Assembly: GCF_016086655.4 (NCBI RefSeq)
Contig: NC_052141.2
Span: 5,022,001 to 5,086,000, forward strand
Reading direction: 5' to 3'
DNA from: Lepeophtheirus salmonis
Lineage: Eukaryota; Arthropoda; Copepoda; Siphonostomatoida; Caligidae
DNA: 64,000 nt
The notes under the pieces were generated by a model that had not been told where the DNA came from, did not search any database, and saw only the letters and a list, made by a program, of their open reading frames with translations. A program made the position numbers and the translations under genes. This document shows positions 46,561-59,530 of this stretch, in pieces. The number at the start of each line of letters is the position of its first letter. The first letter of the stretch is position 1.

Positions 46561-46689
46561 TTTAAAAAAAAAAGTGCTACCATCCCAGTAACTAAGATCT
46601 TCACTTTTAAATAAAGATTACTTTAAAAGGTTGATTATAACTAAAGAAGGGATCTGTGTAAAGAAAAATCTAAGTTTGTCGATTAGAAA

Positions 46690-47010
46690 AGGAAAAACGG
46701 TTAGTGCGTGAGCTCTTTCTTCTTTTTTATTCATTATATAATAAGTCGTGTGTGTGTTAACATCTCCATCTAAAAGAAGAATTCTCGCCCTTTTTTGGTG
46801 TAAATTGTTTTAAAAACGCATTATAAAAAAATTAATATAAATGAATTTAAATATAATTAAAATATTTTCTCTGTACTAATGCTATTTTAAATGTAGAAAG
46901 TCCTCTACTTTTTAGCAATAATTTATTTTCTCCCCCTCCCCATCATATAAAAGCCAGCTCATATTAATAAGTAACTTAATAATAGCATAAGTCTCAGTTA
47001 TCCCATCCCT
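46690..47010 (-). repeat. Dispersed repeat family R1, inverted copy with full end
   Basis: Begins 'ggaaaaacggttagtgcgtg' and continues 'ttcattatataataagtcgt', 'tgttaacatctccatctaaa', 'ttggtgtaaattgttttaaa', 'gtactaatgctattttaaat'. Neatly alternates with R2 copies (R1-R2-R1-R2 over 45.8-47.4 kb, all inverted). Confidence 0.75.
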
Positions 47011-47109
47011 AAACTTATGTAGTATAACCAGTGGTGCCAATCGGCTCCTCTTTTAGCATTTTTGGTGCTGGTACTATGAAGAGTGAATTTTCTTTTTCTA
47101 AGCTGTTAT

Positions 47110-47440
47110 AATTTGATTTAATTCCTGGGGAGTGAACTTCCTCTTCAAATACGTACAAGCTATCATTGGTATATACAAAACCTGATTGAACATTCGTGTG
47201 TGCTCATAGAAAACGGAGCATACTCCTGAGGATTAGTTGCGGAGTTATAATTGTAAGTCCTTGTTGGACTCAGAGTAGAATTGGGAATCAACATTACAGT
47301 AATTCTTATGCATGTTCTTGATAATTTCCTTTCCGTCTTCCTCATCGTTACAGATGCTTTTAGCTGAACTAATAAAATGTCATGAGAGCTAAGCTACTCT
47401 TTCCATAACATTTCCTCAAATTATTAGATCTACCATGTTG
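47110..47440 (-). repeat. Dispersed repeat family R2, inverted copy
   Basis: 'gatttaattcctggggagtg', 'cctgattgaacattcgtgtg', 'gaggattagttgcggagtta', 'actcagagtagaattgggaa', 'aataaaatgtcatgagag'. Confidence 0.75.
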
Positions 47441-49359
47441 AATTCCGGGTTTTTATTTTTAAATGCTACCGGTTATCATAACTGATATGAACAATACCAT
47501 TCCATCTTCACTTTTCAATGCAAATGATCTTAAAAGGCCTTGTATTGTTAACTACTAACTTGTTACTACTACTATTTTTTGCGTCATCACTTTATTTGAT
47601 AAAGAAGGGGCCCTTTAAAAAGGCTTATCAAGTGCCTATCCAAAGTGGGTCAATGTATATCATTCATGACTTTTTATTATTAATAATTGGAGGTGACGTA
47701 ACATTTTGGTTACTTTTGCTTTAAAAAAGAAGAAGAAAAGGAACAGATCCCGCCAACAAGGAAAAGTTTTCTAAGAAAAATGCAAATAAATATATACCCC
47801 TTTTGGGCGTGGATTCACACATTTTGTTTCACGTAAAACAATGGGTTTTGAAAACGGCTTCTAGAGGTAAAGGAGAACATCTGAAAACGCCGTGTAGGAG
47901 TTAATGATTACATTACACATGCCCTTAATTTCCCTCCTATAATAAGCAAATGTGTACACTTGCTAATTTTTGTTAGTGCACTAATTGCTAATTCACTAAT
48001 TATGTAGTTTCAATGGTTCGCTATCATTAATCCGTTAACCTAATCCACAAATAAAACTATTTTAATGAAAAGGTATGCCGAGGATTATAAAGGAATCTGT
48101 TTTGGTCATAGGTTACCAACAAGGGATGAATTATAAATATTCAGGTGGGCGGGGGGGGGGGGTGGAAGAAACATAGATATGTCTTTTTATCATACCAAAA
48201 AGTATACACTACCAATGTACTTGGTATATCTACAGATATATTTGATTGGCTCAGATTTGAAGGGAAACACCCCTACACAATACCGTTTTGTTCAATCAGA
48301 AACAAAGACAGAAAGCGGTTTGGTAAATATGTTAAGTAAATCCGTGTGGTCATTGAATTGAAAATGTGTTCCACTCTTTTAAATGCCCGTATTGTTAAAA
48401 AATATTCCCAAACTACTTATCGAATGAAATATTGTGAAATTTGTATGTTTAAAAAAGTATGTGAAACTTCTATTAAAGTTAGCCATTAGGTATTTATCAA
48501 TACCTGCAACTTTAGTTCCTAGTGTGAGGGTCTTCTCATTTGCTGGGAGAACTAGATTCGAAGAAGAGAAAAATGATTAATTATGATGGTCATTTTGCCA
48601 CACACATTTTTGCCGCTGGTAGTTTTGCTTCGAACAGATTTTACCGCGTGACATATTTGCCGCCTTTTTATATTATCGGTTCGAACTTTACTGTTGTATC
48701 TCAATCAGATTAATTAGCTATATAGCTAGGAGAAGAAGAAAAAATATTAGTAGGTTTCCATATTAACCATTGAGCAATGATTTTTATTTGATTTTGAATT
48801 GTATACATTCAGTCCATACATCATTTTTTGAGATTGCACAATATGAACATCACTTGGTATTTTATGCAATTATTCCATTTTGGGAGATTATAACAAGAAT
48901 AATATTACGAGATGTTGTTATAAAATGAATTATACAACAAATATTATAGCTTTATAATGGTACAAAGTTCATATGAGTTGACCTACAAGAATCTCCCATC
49001 AGAAATGATGTTCTTCAATACAACATGTTGTGTGACTGGAGTTTGTGCTCTTCCAAATAGTATTAGAACTCATTGACAAATTATTATTTCATCTACATTT
49101 TCCTTTTTTATTCTTCTCTCAGCTAAATAATCCATAATCAATCTCATCGAAATACAAGAGTAAAGTTCGAACCAATAATACAAAAACAATAGCGGCGAAT
49201 ATGTCATGCAGGAAAAAATACGTGTCACGAATGACCATGTATCAGATATGGGCATTGCCCTTCGGTTTATGTAATATTAAAATGTAGCGAATTCAATAAT
49301 TTTAAGAACTGACGCATCAAATTTTTGAAGTAACTTACTTTGTGTATGACAAAAAGTGA
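47441..49359. other. Gene-free stretch
   Basis: No gene. A G run at 48150-48162. 48580-48670 has spaced 'ttttgcc' tags ('gtcattttgcca', 'acatatttgccgcc'), again like the 19.7 kb element. Confidence 0.4.
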
Positions 49360-49369
49360 GCTAGTAATA

Positions 49370-50390
49370 TTGAATAAAGATGATAGCACGCGTAAATAAA
49401 AGCTAGTCATATCTATCTAGCATCTGTTGACAGGTAATCACTAAAGTTTCAGCCATTTTGGACTTGTAGCTCTTATGTAACAGTCGTTTGAGTCAGTTGA
49501 GGTGAGTGTTTTTGTGAAAAAGGAAAAAATCGAGTATGGAGCTGTTGGCATGATGTGGACTCTTTGTCGGGATAGCCATGAAGTTATTTTAGTCAATTAT
49601 CCTCAAAAAGAAAGAACTGTTACAGAAGCATACTACGCATAGTATCTTGACAAGATTAAGTCAAATACGGCGTAAAAATAGCCATATTTGTAGATAAAGA
49701 AAATCCTGTTTTACTAAGGGAAGTTGCCATGGAAAAAGTCCACAAATTACGGTTTGAACTGTTTGACTATCCCCCCTTACTCAACAGATCTACAAATGGC
49801 GCTTGGAGGACTACGATTTTCGTCAAAAGAAGAGGCAATCACCTTCGTGAATAATTACTTTATAGAGAAAAATGTTGAGCACTATTTTGACAGGTTACAG
49901 AGATGGAAACATCACTGGAAGAAGTGTGTAGAATTACAAGGAGACTAAAAAATATAAAAAATCGGCCTTGTACCGAGTATCACCACTAATAGTCATATTA
50001 TCAAAGCAAAGTTTGTCTGTCATTATGCCAGTTCCTCGACGCTCCGTTACTCCGAGCAATGACGGGTTTTCCTGCTAGTTCCTGATAAACCTTGTTTTCG
50101 TATTTTTGGAGGATAGGAGGGGGGAATCTGTCCATAGATTAAGATCGAATCACCTTAAAATTTGGGTTACAGTATGAAATCATAGTTTGGATCGAAATAT
50201 TGGTCTTGAAAAAAAAACCCTGTTTTTTCGGCTGGAAAAGTGATGGTACTATTTGGACGTATTACGGAGATGGGAGCATCACTGGGAGAAGAATATACAG
50301 TTACATGGAGGCATTTAAAAAAAATGTCTTGTATGTTTACTAGGTCGGAAACTGTTCAGACCAACATCGTATCTCCCATTAATAAGCAAC
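49370..50390 (+). mobile_element. Mariner relics, two truncated copies
   Basis: 49513-49948: after 'KIEYGAV' the frame jumps to 'DSHEVILVNYPQKERTVTEA', then 'HPPYS-D' is represented by 'IPPYSTDLQ', then 'GLRFSSKEEAITFVNNYFIE' and 'HHWKKCVELQGD'. The helix-turn-helix and parts of the DDD core are deleted. At 50255-50330 a second C-terminal scrap repeats the same block, followed by a terminal repeat ('ggtcggaaactgttcagacc'). Confidence 0.7.
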
Positions 50391-50734
50391 CTAACTTATT
50401 TTATTAATGTTATTTCTTGATACTAGTAAACTCGAACCTGATTTACGAAACTCGAACCCGATTTTAGAAACTCGAAGTAAAATATGAGTATCATCGACTT
50501 ACTTGAACTTGACTCGACTTCAATCATTAAAATTTCAAACTCGAGAATTTTAAATCGAATTCAACTCTATGATTAGTGATTTGTTAATTATCCCACAAAA
50601 ATAGACTAGACTAAACATGAAAAAAGAATTGCATAGACATATACGTACATATAATCCAAGTATGTGGATACTTACTTGACCTTGTGATGTCCACAAAAGC
50701 AAATTCATTTGAACAAATGAAAACAAAATATTAC

Positions 50735-50773
<39 letters not shown>

Positions 50774-52880
50774 GTTCGCAAAATATGTATTTAATTTAAT
50801 TAAATTCAGTTTTTTAAAATAAAAGTAACTTGTCACGTGACTAAAGTAGAAAATTTACTCATGTTGTGTAATTTAATAGTATTTACTGCCACTATAAAGA
50901 TTTGCAAAATATATTGCTAATTAATCGTAATCCAGTGAGCGAGGTAAACTTTTGCAATAATGAAAAGGAGTAAATGACAGAATTCTTCATTGATATATCT
51001 TTCTATTTTTTAAAAAGGATTTAATTTTGATGAAGGGTAGCACAGGGTCTCGTCTTGACTACACCCGAAATGGTATAGTGAAGAGGGTGGCCAAATTTGC
51101 CCATTATGCTTTAACTAAGTAAACAATTTCTGATATATCTAGACTCGGTTGGCCTTAATTGCTGTTAAAAGCAGTTGACGATGTCGTCGTACATATGAGG
51201 GCTTCCCTAAATCCTTGAATATACTTCATCAGAGTCAAATCATTGGCATTACAGGCCTTGACATGCTGCCTCATCGACTTGGCCAGACTTATGATAATTG
51301 CTGTGTCCACGTCCTCAATGATTTCGATTTTCCGGCGTCTACTGCTGTCAGGGGACCTCTCAAAGTTCTAACCTGAACCCATCATGCCATTAACCCTCTA
51401 AACAAAACTTTAAAAGCACCTTACGATAAAATACTTCCTAAAAATTAAAACGTGTGGGATTTGAGTGTATTTTAGGTATAAATTCAATCCTTTTTTTTTA
51501 AATGTAGAATAGCTGTTTTGTTTCATAACGATATATAATGCTCAAACCATTATTAACCTCAATCCGTGTATATTAAAATTATATAATAGTGGTTTATTCT
51601 TTAATCAAAACATGCTAATATTTGCATTTATTTATATGGTCATATAAACATTATCTTTGAGTTCTCTTTATTGAGTTTTTTTATTATTGTTATGTATTTC
51701 ACCTCGATATAGATAATTTATATAAATATATAGTTATAAAAGTTTAGGCTATGTACCCGGTGCGTAGGTGAAATCTGAACACAAATGTAAGAGAGGTTTA
51801 AGAAAAATAAATGAGAGAAATTGATAATTTCTCCTACCAGCTGATAAACTTTGTTTACTGATACCCCTTTCAAAAAAAAATAACACAGTCAATATAAAAA
51901 TGCCCTCACAATGAGAAAAAAAGAAGCGAGATTTATTTCTACTCCGCGCGGGGCACACGTCTAGAAACATCCAAAAATTGACTTAGGGAGACTAATTACA
52001 AAGTCAAGAAGGTCATTAATGACGGTATTGACATGGAGACGATCATCAACAAGATGGACCACCGGTAACTGAAGCATAGATTCCACAGTCCTTTTTGGAG
52101 ACCAACATTCCATTTTGGGCGAAAACATTGTTTGCACAATACTGGGCAGATGTTAAACTTGTCGACTTTTCCTTCTGACTACATGTCGGACAAAGAGAAC
52201 CGAATCTCGAAGCTTTTAAGGAGCTTTGGAACTTCATGAGCTCAATTACATTGCTACCATATATCAGAGCTTCCATGGGTGCATCATGACCATTATCAAA
52301 ATCAATGGAGACACAATTGAAGATTAGAAATGGGCTCAACATATGATATCTACTTTTCAATTACGTAACCATTAGTGCAAATCTAATTTTGTAGTTGGGG
52401 GAAATACAAAAAAGTGAGTTTTTTTAACATACGTCATATATTACATCATAATTGAAGATGACACCATTTTGAGGGCTCATAGTTGATATTTGTACAACAT
52501 AAAATGAACAAATTTCCAATAAATCCTTCTCAAACTTCATCAATTGGCTTTAAGGATAAAAATTAATAAAAAAATACATAACACTTGTATTGAATAATTG
52601 TTGATGTCAATGATAAACATTGACGTTTAAATGTAATCAACGTAATATGTATTGAAAATCCCTAAGATTTGTAATTAGAGTTGTAATTTTTTTTGGATCT
52701 ATTAGAGACGAGAGAAAAATATGGTATTAATAGAAAAATCTCTAATTATAGTTAATTTATTGTTAACACTATGGAAATAAGATTGTATAACGCTGTAATA
52801 CAATCGTTTTATATACATTTTAGAGCCAGATATATGATAAAACTAGACAATAGACATTTAGATATAAGTCCTTTACTTTG
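50391..52880. other. Gene-free stretch with unclassified coding-like patches
   Basis: A T run of 32 at 50738-50769. The minus strand at 51390-51170 reads 'KIEIIEDVDTAIIISLAKSM' without a stop for about 75 codons, and 52360-52046 is open on the minus strand for 104 codons. I recognise neither. Their slightly higher GC suggests transposon relics. Confidence 0.35.
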
Positions 52881-52889
52881 TTGGTCTCA

Positions 52890-53480
52890 TTTTGATATGA
52901 TAAATTACCCCACTTTTTTGGGTAAGAGATCACAGTAATGTCACTGGAAATGAGGTGGCTCATATCCTAGCCAGAGCTGGAGCTCTGGATCGACCTTCTA
53001 CCCGAAATGTTGTTATACCTTTTGTCATCTCTTAGGGAGAAGGTCTATTTTATAGACAAATGGAATGTACTTTGTTCGAACCTTGACTACGTCCGTCAAA
53101 GCCGTGCAATGTACCCAAGAGTTAGACTTGAGAGGTGGAAGCATCTCTTGGATTTTTCGAGAGGAAAACTCCTTGGTTCAGTTTGCCTCTGAGCATTATC
53201 TTCAACACTATCACCTTATGCACACTATGTCGTGGGTGTGGTTTAAGAGATGAAGAACCACTTCCTCTGGTTTATGAAAGTCCTAAATTTATAAATGTTC
53301 GGACTTAGCTTTTGGACAATTTTTCTATCCTTTCAAGGACATTCCGTCTCGAATCTCTTCTTTTTGGGGATGTCGGGTGCTGGCTGAACAAAGCACCATC
53401 CTGTGAACATGCTCAGGAAGGATTGCAGTAGGAGACCGTACCAGCAAACTATTATAAGGGCACCAAATGCTTAAGTTACT
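52890..53480 (+). mobile_element. LINE fragment with RNase H-like motif
   Basis: 52920-52995 reads 'WVRDHSNVTGNEVAHILARA', the C-terminal part of a retroelement RNase H domain (W-x-x-x-H-S-x-x-x-G-N-E-x-A-x-x-L-A). Downstream, 'ASEHYLQHYHLMHTM' and 'EPLPLVYESP' style frames fit the tail after RNase H in Jockey/I-type LINEs. Frames shift repeatedly. Confidence 0.6.
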
Positions 53481-53579
53481 TTTACATTTGCCCATACTGA
53501 TTGTATGTTTTTAGATGATGTGTAGCAATGAATGTTTTAAATTAATTATATAGTTCAGTATATTCCTTAATATTTATGA

Positions 53580-54173
53580 ATTTTGTTATTATGAATAGCT
53601 ATGAATTTTTGAAATTTTTTCCAAAAAAATGAATTTTTAGTCATTAGACATAGATTTTTTTAATTTTATGTGAATAGCTTTGGATTTTAGAAAATTTTCC
53701 AAAAAAAATTAATTTTTGTAAATAGCTATAGATTTTTGAAATTTTTTTCCAAAAAATTTGATTTTCTATGTATAGCTATGGGTTTTTGAATTTTTTTCCA
53801 AACAACTTGATTTTCTATGAAAGCCATAGATTTTTGATTTTTTTTTTCCAAAAAACATAATTTAGTGTGAAACCCATAGATTTTTGAACTTTTTCTCCAA
53901 AAATTGAATATTTGAAATTTTTTTCCAAAAAATTAATTTTTGAAATTTTTTTCCAAAAAAATTAATTTTGAAATTTTTTTCCAAAAAATTAATATTTGAA
54001 ACTTTTTTCCAAAAAATTAATTTTTCGAGAAAACTATGGATTTTTGAAATATAATTTTTGAATTTTTTTGACCAAAAATTTAATAAATCTATGAATAGCT
54101 AAAAAATTTTGAAATCTTTTTTGAAAATAATTCCCAAAACACCAATTTATAATCCTGGGACGCCCCTGCTAAT
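53580..54173. repeat. AT-rich minisatellite-type repeat R5, longest copy
   Basis: About a dozen imperfect units of 'gaatagctatggatttttga' plus 'aatttttttccaaaaaatt', ending 'cctgggacgcccctgc' (54153-54168), the inverse of the 'gcaggggcgtctgcag' start at 20754. Confidence 0.7.
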
Positions 54174-55390
54174 ACACATTATATTAGATCCTATAAATTT
54201 TTTTTGGCTATGCTATACAAATATAAACGCTCAGCTACGCTTTTAATCAAATAGGCATTACTAAGCAATATTATAATATGGTATCGTATAAAATATTGTA
54301 TAGGATTTCAATATTATGAAATATATATATCTTATACAGTACAATTTACAATTTTGTACAAGGTGCAAATATTAAATGAGATGATTATTTTTAATTGAAG
54401 GATATACAGTACTTTGGATGCCGAATATGCAATTATTCAATATTCCATGGATGATCGATATATTAATGCTCTAAATTTTGTGTATTTTAATACAAATTAC
54501 TAAAATATAAGTACTTTGTGACAGAGTATAACGTTCAAATACCCAGCGTTATATTACTCGTAAAATACAATATCCATGCACGGAAAACATTGTCTACTCC
54601 CCGATGGCGTTTTAGGACAATTTCACGTGGAGGAGCCCTGCTATCACAATCTCCTTCTCGTAATATGTGCTCATGGTAACGACTAGGACAGTGTTTTTCT
54701 TAGCAATCGAAAGCTAATTATGTGTTCTACAACATTGCTTATAGGAAAATTGTAAAAAAGACTTTTAACCTCTCAAAATTTGCTTAATAGAGATGAGTGA
54801 ATGTAATTCATTTTATTAAATTGTTGCAAATTAATAGTCTGGGCGTACTTTAGATATAAATAGTAGTTGGTGGTAGATTGTATAAGTTTGCTCGCAGACC
54901 ATAATTTATCTTTCTACCTCAAAATTGGAGACACCAACAACGGATAGTTGAAATTCAATTATCATCGCAACCTTTTTTTGATAAGGAAATAACCTTGCGG
55001 AGCGGGGTTTCGGCTGAATTGATCACATTGGAGTGTGTAATGAATATATCTATTTACGTATGTTTATACTAATTTTCCATTTCAGGAGTTAATGGGCAAT
55101 TTGATGACATAGAAGTTCTCTCGATCATCTATTTTTTACGTTACTTCTGTAATTATACTGTAATGGATCATGGAGAATACAAGAAAAAGTTGTTGTCCTT
55201 TACTTAATGAGTCCAGGGATCGACTCCTAACTTCTTTCACATAATGAAACCTTCCATTTATTTTCATGATCCTCAAAAGTGTAGTCGGCTCTCTTGACTT
55301 TTTAATATATAATGATATATTTTTCGTTTTTGTGAAGTTATTTATTTCCTTATTGTTAAATGGTTTGCAATATTTGAATATCAAATATCC
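54174..55390. other. Gene-free stretch
   Basis: Nothing recognised on either strand. Confidence 0.4.
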
Positions 55391-55392
55391 GC

Positions 55393-55630
55393 TGCAGGGG
55401 GTAGCTCCAAATTAAATCATTTTTAGTTTTTACTAGAACATTTTTTGGTCATTTAATTTCCTAAATTTTTTCCAAAAATTTTATTTTTGTTAATAACTGT
55501 GGATTTTTGAAATGTTTTCAGCAAAAATTAAATCCTTTAAATTAAAAAAAAAATCCCAAAACTGTATTAAAAAAAAAAAAGTCCAAAAACCATGCCCCTC
55601 CCCCCAAATATATAACCCTGTGGATGCCCC
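55393..55630. repeat. Repeat R5, short copy with both ends
   Basis: 'gctgcagggggtagctcc' at the left and 'aaccctgtggatgcccctg' at the right enclose AT-rich units ('gtggatttttgaaatgtttt'). Confidence 0.5.
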
Positions 55631-55875
55631 TGTGGTGTCTTCCACGTTGAAATTGAAAGAGAAATGTATGACGTGAGGGCAAACTAATACAATGTACCAG
55701 TAGTTGGTATGCTTGACTTATTTGGCCTACTATAATTTGATTTCAATCCTTTTTTTTTTGTCTCTTTTTAGTTGAAAGTTTGTGTCATACAATGTAGGTA
55801 ATGACGTGTTCACCATTGAGAACATTAATAAGGCGAAAAAGAGGCAGGAAATCAACAGCTGACAAATAAATACAT
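55631..55875. other. Short spacer before tandem duplication
   Basis: No features recognised. Confidence 0.3.
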
Positions 55876-56055
55876 TGTACATTTTTATGTCAAGGAGCTA
55901 ACGCCGTGATAAATGTCCTTAACCCTTTCTCTCATAACGCTACCCAGGAACAACACTACAGATAATGTACATTTCTATGTTAAGGAGGTAACGCCGTGCT
56001 AAATGTCCTTACCCCTTTCTCTCATAACGTTGCCCAGGAGCAACACAGCAGATAA
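55876..56055 (+). repeat. 90 bp tandem duplication
   Basis: Two head-to-tail copies (55876-55965 and 55966-56055), each running 'tgtacatttttatgt', 'aacgccgtg-taaatgtcctt', 'ccctttctctcataacg', 'cccagga-caacac'. About 10 percent divergence. No clear function. Confidence 0.85.
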
Positions 56056-56249
56056 CAGCCCCTATTATCAAAAAATATCAAAAGAAGGATGCCCAGCAAA
56101 AATAATTGTGTTGATATATGTTTATGGATATATATTAATACATTTCAGCATAAGAAATACCGGAGTTTACCTGTTTCACGATTGTTTCAATCCTTTAAGT
56201 TACAATAACCAATGTATAACTCTGTCTAGCAAATTGTATCTATAGGGTT

Positions 56250-56724
56250 TTCGAATAAGAGGTATTGCAAGATGTTCAATCCTAAGATCTCAGTGGCTAA
56301 TTGCAATCACCTCTTTGAGAGATTTCACGGTCCTGAAACTTTTCCACGTTAACCATTTCAGGACCATCCAATTCCGGTCATAAAGAAATCATTAATCATC
56401 TCACAACAGTGTAATCCACTCACAACAACTCTGATTTAACACCTTGCAAATGTTTCTTTTGGGACTACGTGAAAGATAAGGTCTACACCAACAGCCCAGT
56501 GTCGATTCAAGATCTCAAAGATGGAATTTGTGCAGCTACCTTGCGATTTGGGGATGGAAAATTTGATAAAAAGGGTACAGTCATGTAAGCATAGCTCAAT
56601 GGTCATTTGGATGATATTGTTTTCCATTATTAATGGTATCTTTACATTAAAATAAACATCCGTTGACTTATCTCAGAAAATGCCATTTTTCTTTGAACAT
56701 CAAAAGAATACCTCTTATTGGAAA
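56250..56724 (+). mobile_element. Deleted Tc1/mariner element with TIRs
   Basis: Terminal inverts 'aataagaggtatt' (56254-56266) and 'aatacctcttatt' (56707-56719). Inside, the + strand keeps only the transposase C-terminus: 'DLTPCKCFFWDYVKDKVY', then 'SIQDLKDGI' and 'NGHLDDIVFHY' plus stop at about 56632. Total 475 bp, so the DNA-binding domain and first two catalytic Asp are gone. Confidence 0.75.
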
Positions 56725-57839
56725 AATCTATGTACTATTGAATAAAAATACATAGATTGTGTTTTATGATATGAAATTTCCTTTTTTTTAATAAAAAGAA
56801 TAATGATTATAGAATTTGAAAAGTAAATAATTTTATTTTATTAGCAATTATGGACTTTAATTGCATAATATTTCTTCAGGGCAACATTTCGTAATTTTTT
56901 TTCTAAGATAGAAAATTTATCTTTTTTTGTTTGGGGTATGTGTTTCTTATATTCATAGTATTGCAAAAAAGAAAGATAATTTATTTATTCCACTTATTTT
57001 TAATTCATGAAAGAAAAGTTTAATTATATCAAGTGTATTCCCCCCTCCTTAAATAAATTAACTTATTTAGTTTTAAAAAAAAGTCATAAAAGTAATCGTA
57101 CTTGAAATATTTGACACAAAAATATTTAATTATTTATTTTTCCAGTGAAAAAATACACAAAAACTTACTTTAATTTGTGAAGATTTTTTTCTTTTTCTTT
57201 GAAATTTCATCTTCATTCTTAATTCACGTCACACGTGGGATCATTAAAAGAAACAAAAATCATGAAACAGCAAATAGAGGCAACACTTACAAATTTATAT
57301 AAACGTCATAAACATACGCACATAATAGATTAATTAATAAACTCCCCCATTTAAATGCATGACGTCTCATAGCTTCAATGATATCATGCAAACTGAACTC
57401 TTCTCAAACAGAGTGTAATATACATGCTAAGTAAGTAGGCCCGTTGCTGCTCTGTGCGTGGATCGCAAAAAGAAAAACAACAATAATTATTGTTCTTGTA
57501 CGGAAAACATTTCGTAGGAAGTAGCAAAAAAAAAAATAATGCGATTTGCCATTCATATTGAATATTAGATTGTATGAAAGTATTGTGAGGTATTACGATT
57601 CCAAAGGAAGGAAAATGAATTTTTTTTATTAGTGATGAGACGATTATTCAGAATCGGATGTTTTTTCTGGGATCGGTATATCCATTGGGAAAATAACGTT
57701 TAATTTGATTCCGATTTTTATTTATTATTGGTATCTAACTATTTATTACTTTCTTAAGTGATGAAGAAAAAAAAAAAATATATTTCAAATTTAATTTAAT
57801 TTTTTCAATTATGTACAAAAAATTCTATTTTCTGTAAAT
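56725..57839. other. Gene-free stretch
   Basis: No gene or recognisable repeat. Confidence 0.4.
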
Positions 57840-58253
57840 AAAAATGTATATTTGAATTTTTTTTCTTAAATGTTATAATTCGAAATTTAATTTTTGATTT
57901 ACTTTTTAAAAAAATATTTTTTTTTGAGAAGAACTGTGGATTTTTTTATTATTATTAAGAAGAACTGTGGATTTTTTTCAATTTTTTATTATTTTTGAAC
58001 AACTTTGGATTTATTTATTTTGTTTTTATTTTTTGAGAATAAGCATGTGTTTTTGAATTTTTTTATGAATAGTTGTAGATTTTTGAAATAGTTTTAAATA
58101 TCAAATTGTATATTTCAATTTTTTTCCCTAAAGTTTTAATATTTGAAATTTAATTTTGAAATTTTTTTAACAAAAAATAATAATTTTTTTTTCGAAAAGA
58201 AATTTGATTTAAAAAAAAAAAGAATCCATTAACTTTGTGGATGCCCTGATAGC
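57840..58253. repeat. AT-rich minisatellite-type repeat R5, copy
   Basis: Tandem 'agaagaactgtggattttttt' type units (57928-57985) ending 'aactttgtggatgccctgat'. Confidence 0.55.
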
Positions 58254-58589
58254 AAAATGGTAGGTAGTTTTTCACTATTATTAAAAATATGAAATATTCA
58301 GAATCGCCATATGGAATTTGTACTAGAATCACATCGAAATCGACATGGAAATTACTTTGAAATTGTCCCATAACTAGTTCTTATTGCAACTTTTTTATGC
58401 CTATAAAGAGATGATCCCAAATACTTTATTTTTAAATACGAGAGCAGGAACAAAGCTTGTCTCTTTCTTTCTATATTCTAATGATTCAATATATCCTCAT
58501 ACAAGAAATATATGGTCAGAACCACTGTTTATATTAATATATGTATACTTAGTGTTCAAGTCCCAAAAATGGAAATGAGAAGAAGACCT

Positions 58590-58800
58590 GCCCATCATCA
58601 GAAGTGTATAATAAACAGTGAAGTATAATACATGTATCCCCGTTATATAAAAATAAAAGACAGGAAATGAACGTGGGTTTCTTGACAATTTGAAGAATGT
58701 TTGGGAGAAGCTTAGCTGTCATGATGTTCTATTAGATTAGTTGCAATTAGCTCTGAGAGAAAGGGAATACTCACATATTCCACTCTGAATCAATTACAAA
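58590..58800 (+). repeat. Dispersed repeat family R2, partial copy
   Basis: 'gaaatgaacgtgggtttctt', 'tttgaagaatgtttgggaga', 'cttagctgtcatgatgttct', 'gcaattagctctgaga', 'ccactctgaatcaa'. Confidence 0.55.
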
Positions 58801-58869
58801 AAAAAAAAAAATAGCAATCTATTATGATCATATTTTTTAAACCTATAAAAGTACCCACATGTATACGAC

Positions 58870-58990
58870 AGTTACGATTGTCGTTTAAAAAGTTCGTGCA
58901 AAGACCCAGAGATGGCACTACCTGTGCGAATCCAGGTTATGTGTTTAGTTATTAGTATCTCTAGGAAGAACACACACACCAACTTTTACC
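58870..58990 (-). repeat. Dispersed repeat R6, inverted copy
   Basis: Reverse complement of 38745-38842. Confidence 0.6.
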
Positions 58991-59094
58991 CAGATGGGTC
59001 TATTTCTTTCTGTTTGGCATTGGTTTGAATCAAGGAGTGATTTGCAAAAAAAAAAAATGGACGGAAAAGTGCATCATGTTGCTGTAATGAGTGT

Positions 59095-59530
59095 CTAGAA
59101 GGAACCATACAAGAACATATCAAGATTTATTACACTGTTGATCCTCAATTCTACTCTGATTCCAACACAGACTTATAAATAAAACTCATGTATTATGTAC
59201 TTTCCGTCTTTGATATGCTCACGCAAATGTACAATCACGTATCGTATATATTAATGATTATTGATAAAATCGTATGTATTTTGAACATGTTCAAAAAAGG
59301 TGACAATCAATATCGGAGGCCTAACAGTTTGAAGAATGTTTTGAAGGAGAGCAGCCCAGTTATCATGACGTTCCATTAGATCAACAAGGGCATACAATTT
59401 TAATTCCGCAACAAATTTTTAAGGTAACTGTCTTTTTTTTAATAGCTCAGACGAATGTTCAATCAGGTTTGGAATATAATTGAGTATATAGAAATTGAAT
59501 TTCACAACTCAAGAGTTAAATAATAATGAC
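59095..59530 (+). repeat. Dispersed repeat family R2, copy with inner duplication
   Basis: 'ctcaattctactctgattcc' (59141-59160), then a block at about 59260-59400 with 'gtatgtattttgaacatgtt' and 'cagcccagttatcatgacgt', then 'aacaaatttttaaggtaact' and 'gacgaatgttcaatcaggtt'. The order suggests two overlapping copies, the second inserted in the first. Confidence 0.6.

Noticed and set aside
52046..52360. 104-codon minus-strand frame
   Set aside because: No recognisable domain; the strand and frame of any ancient transposon here could not be decided.
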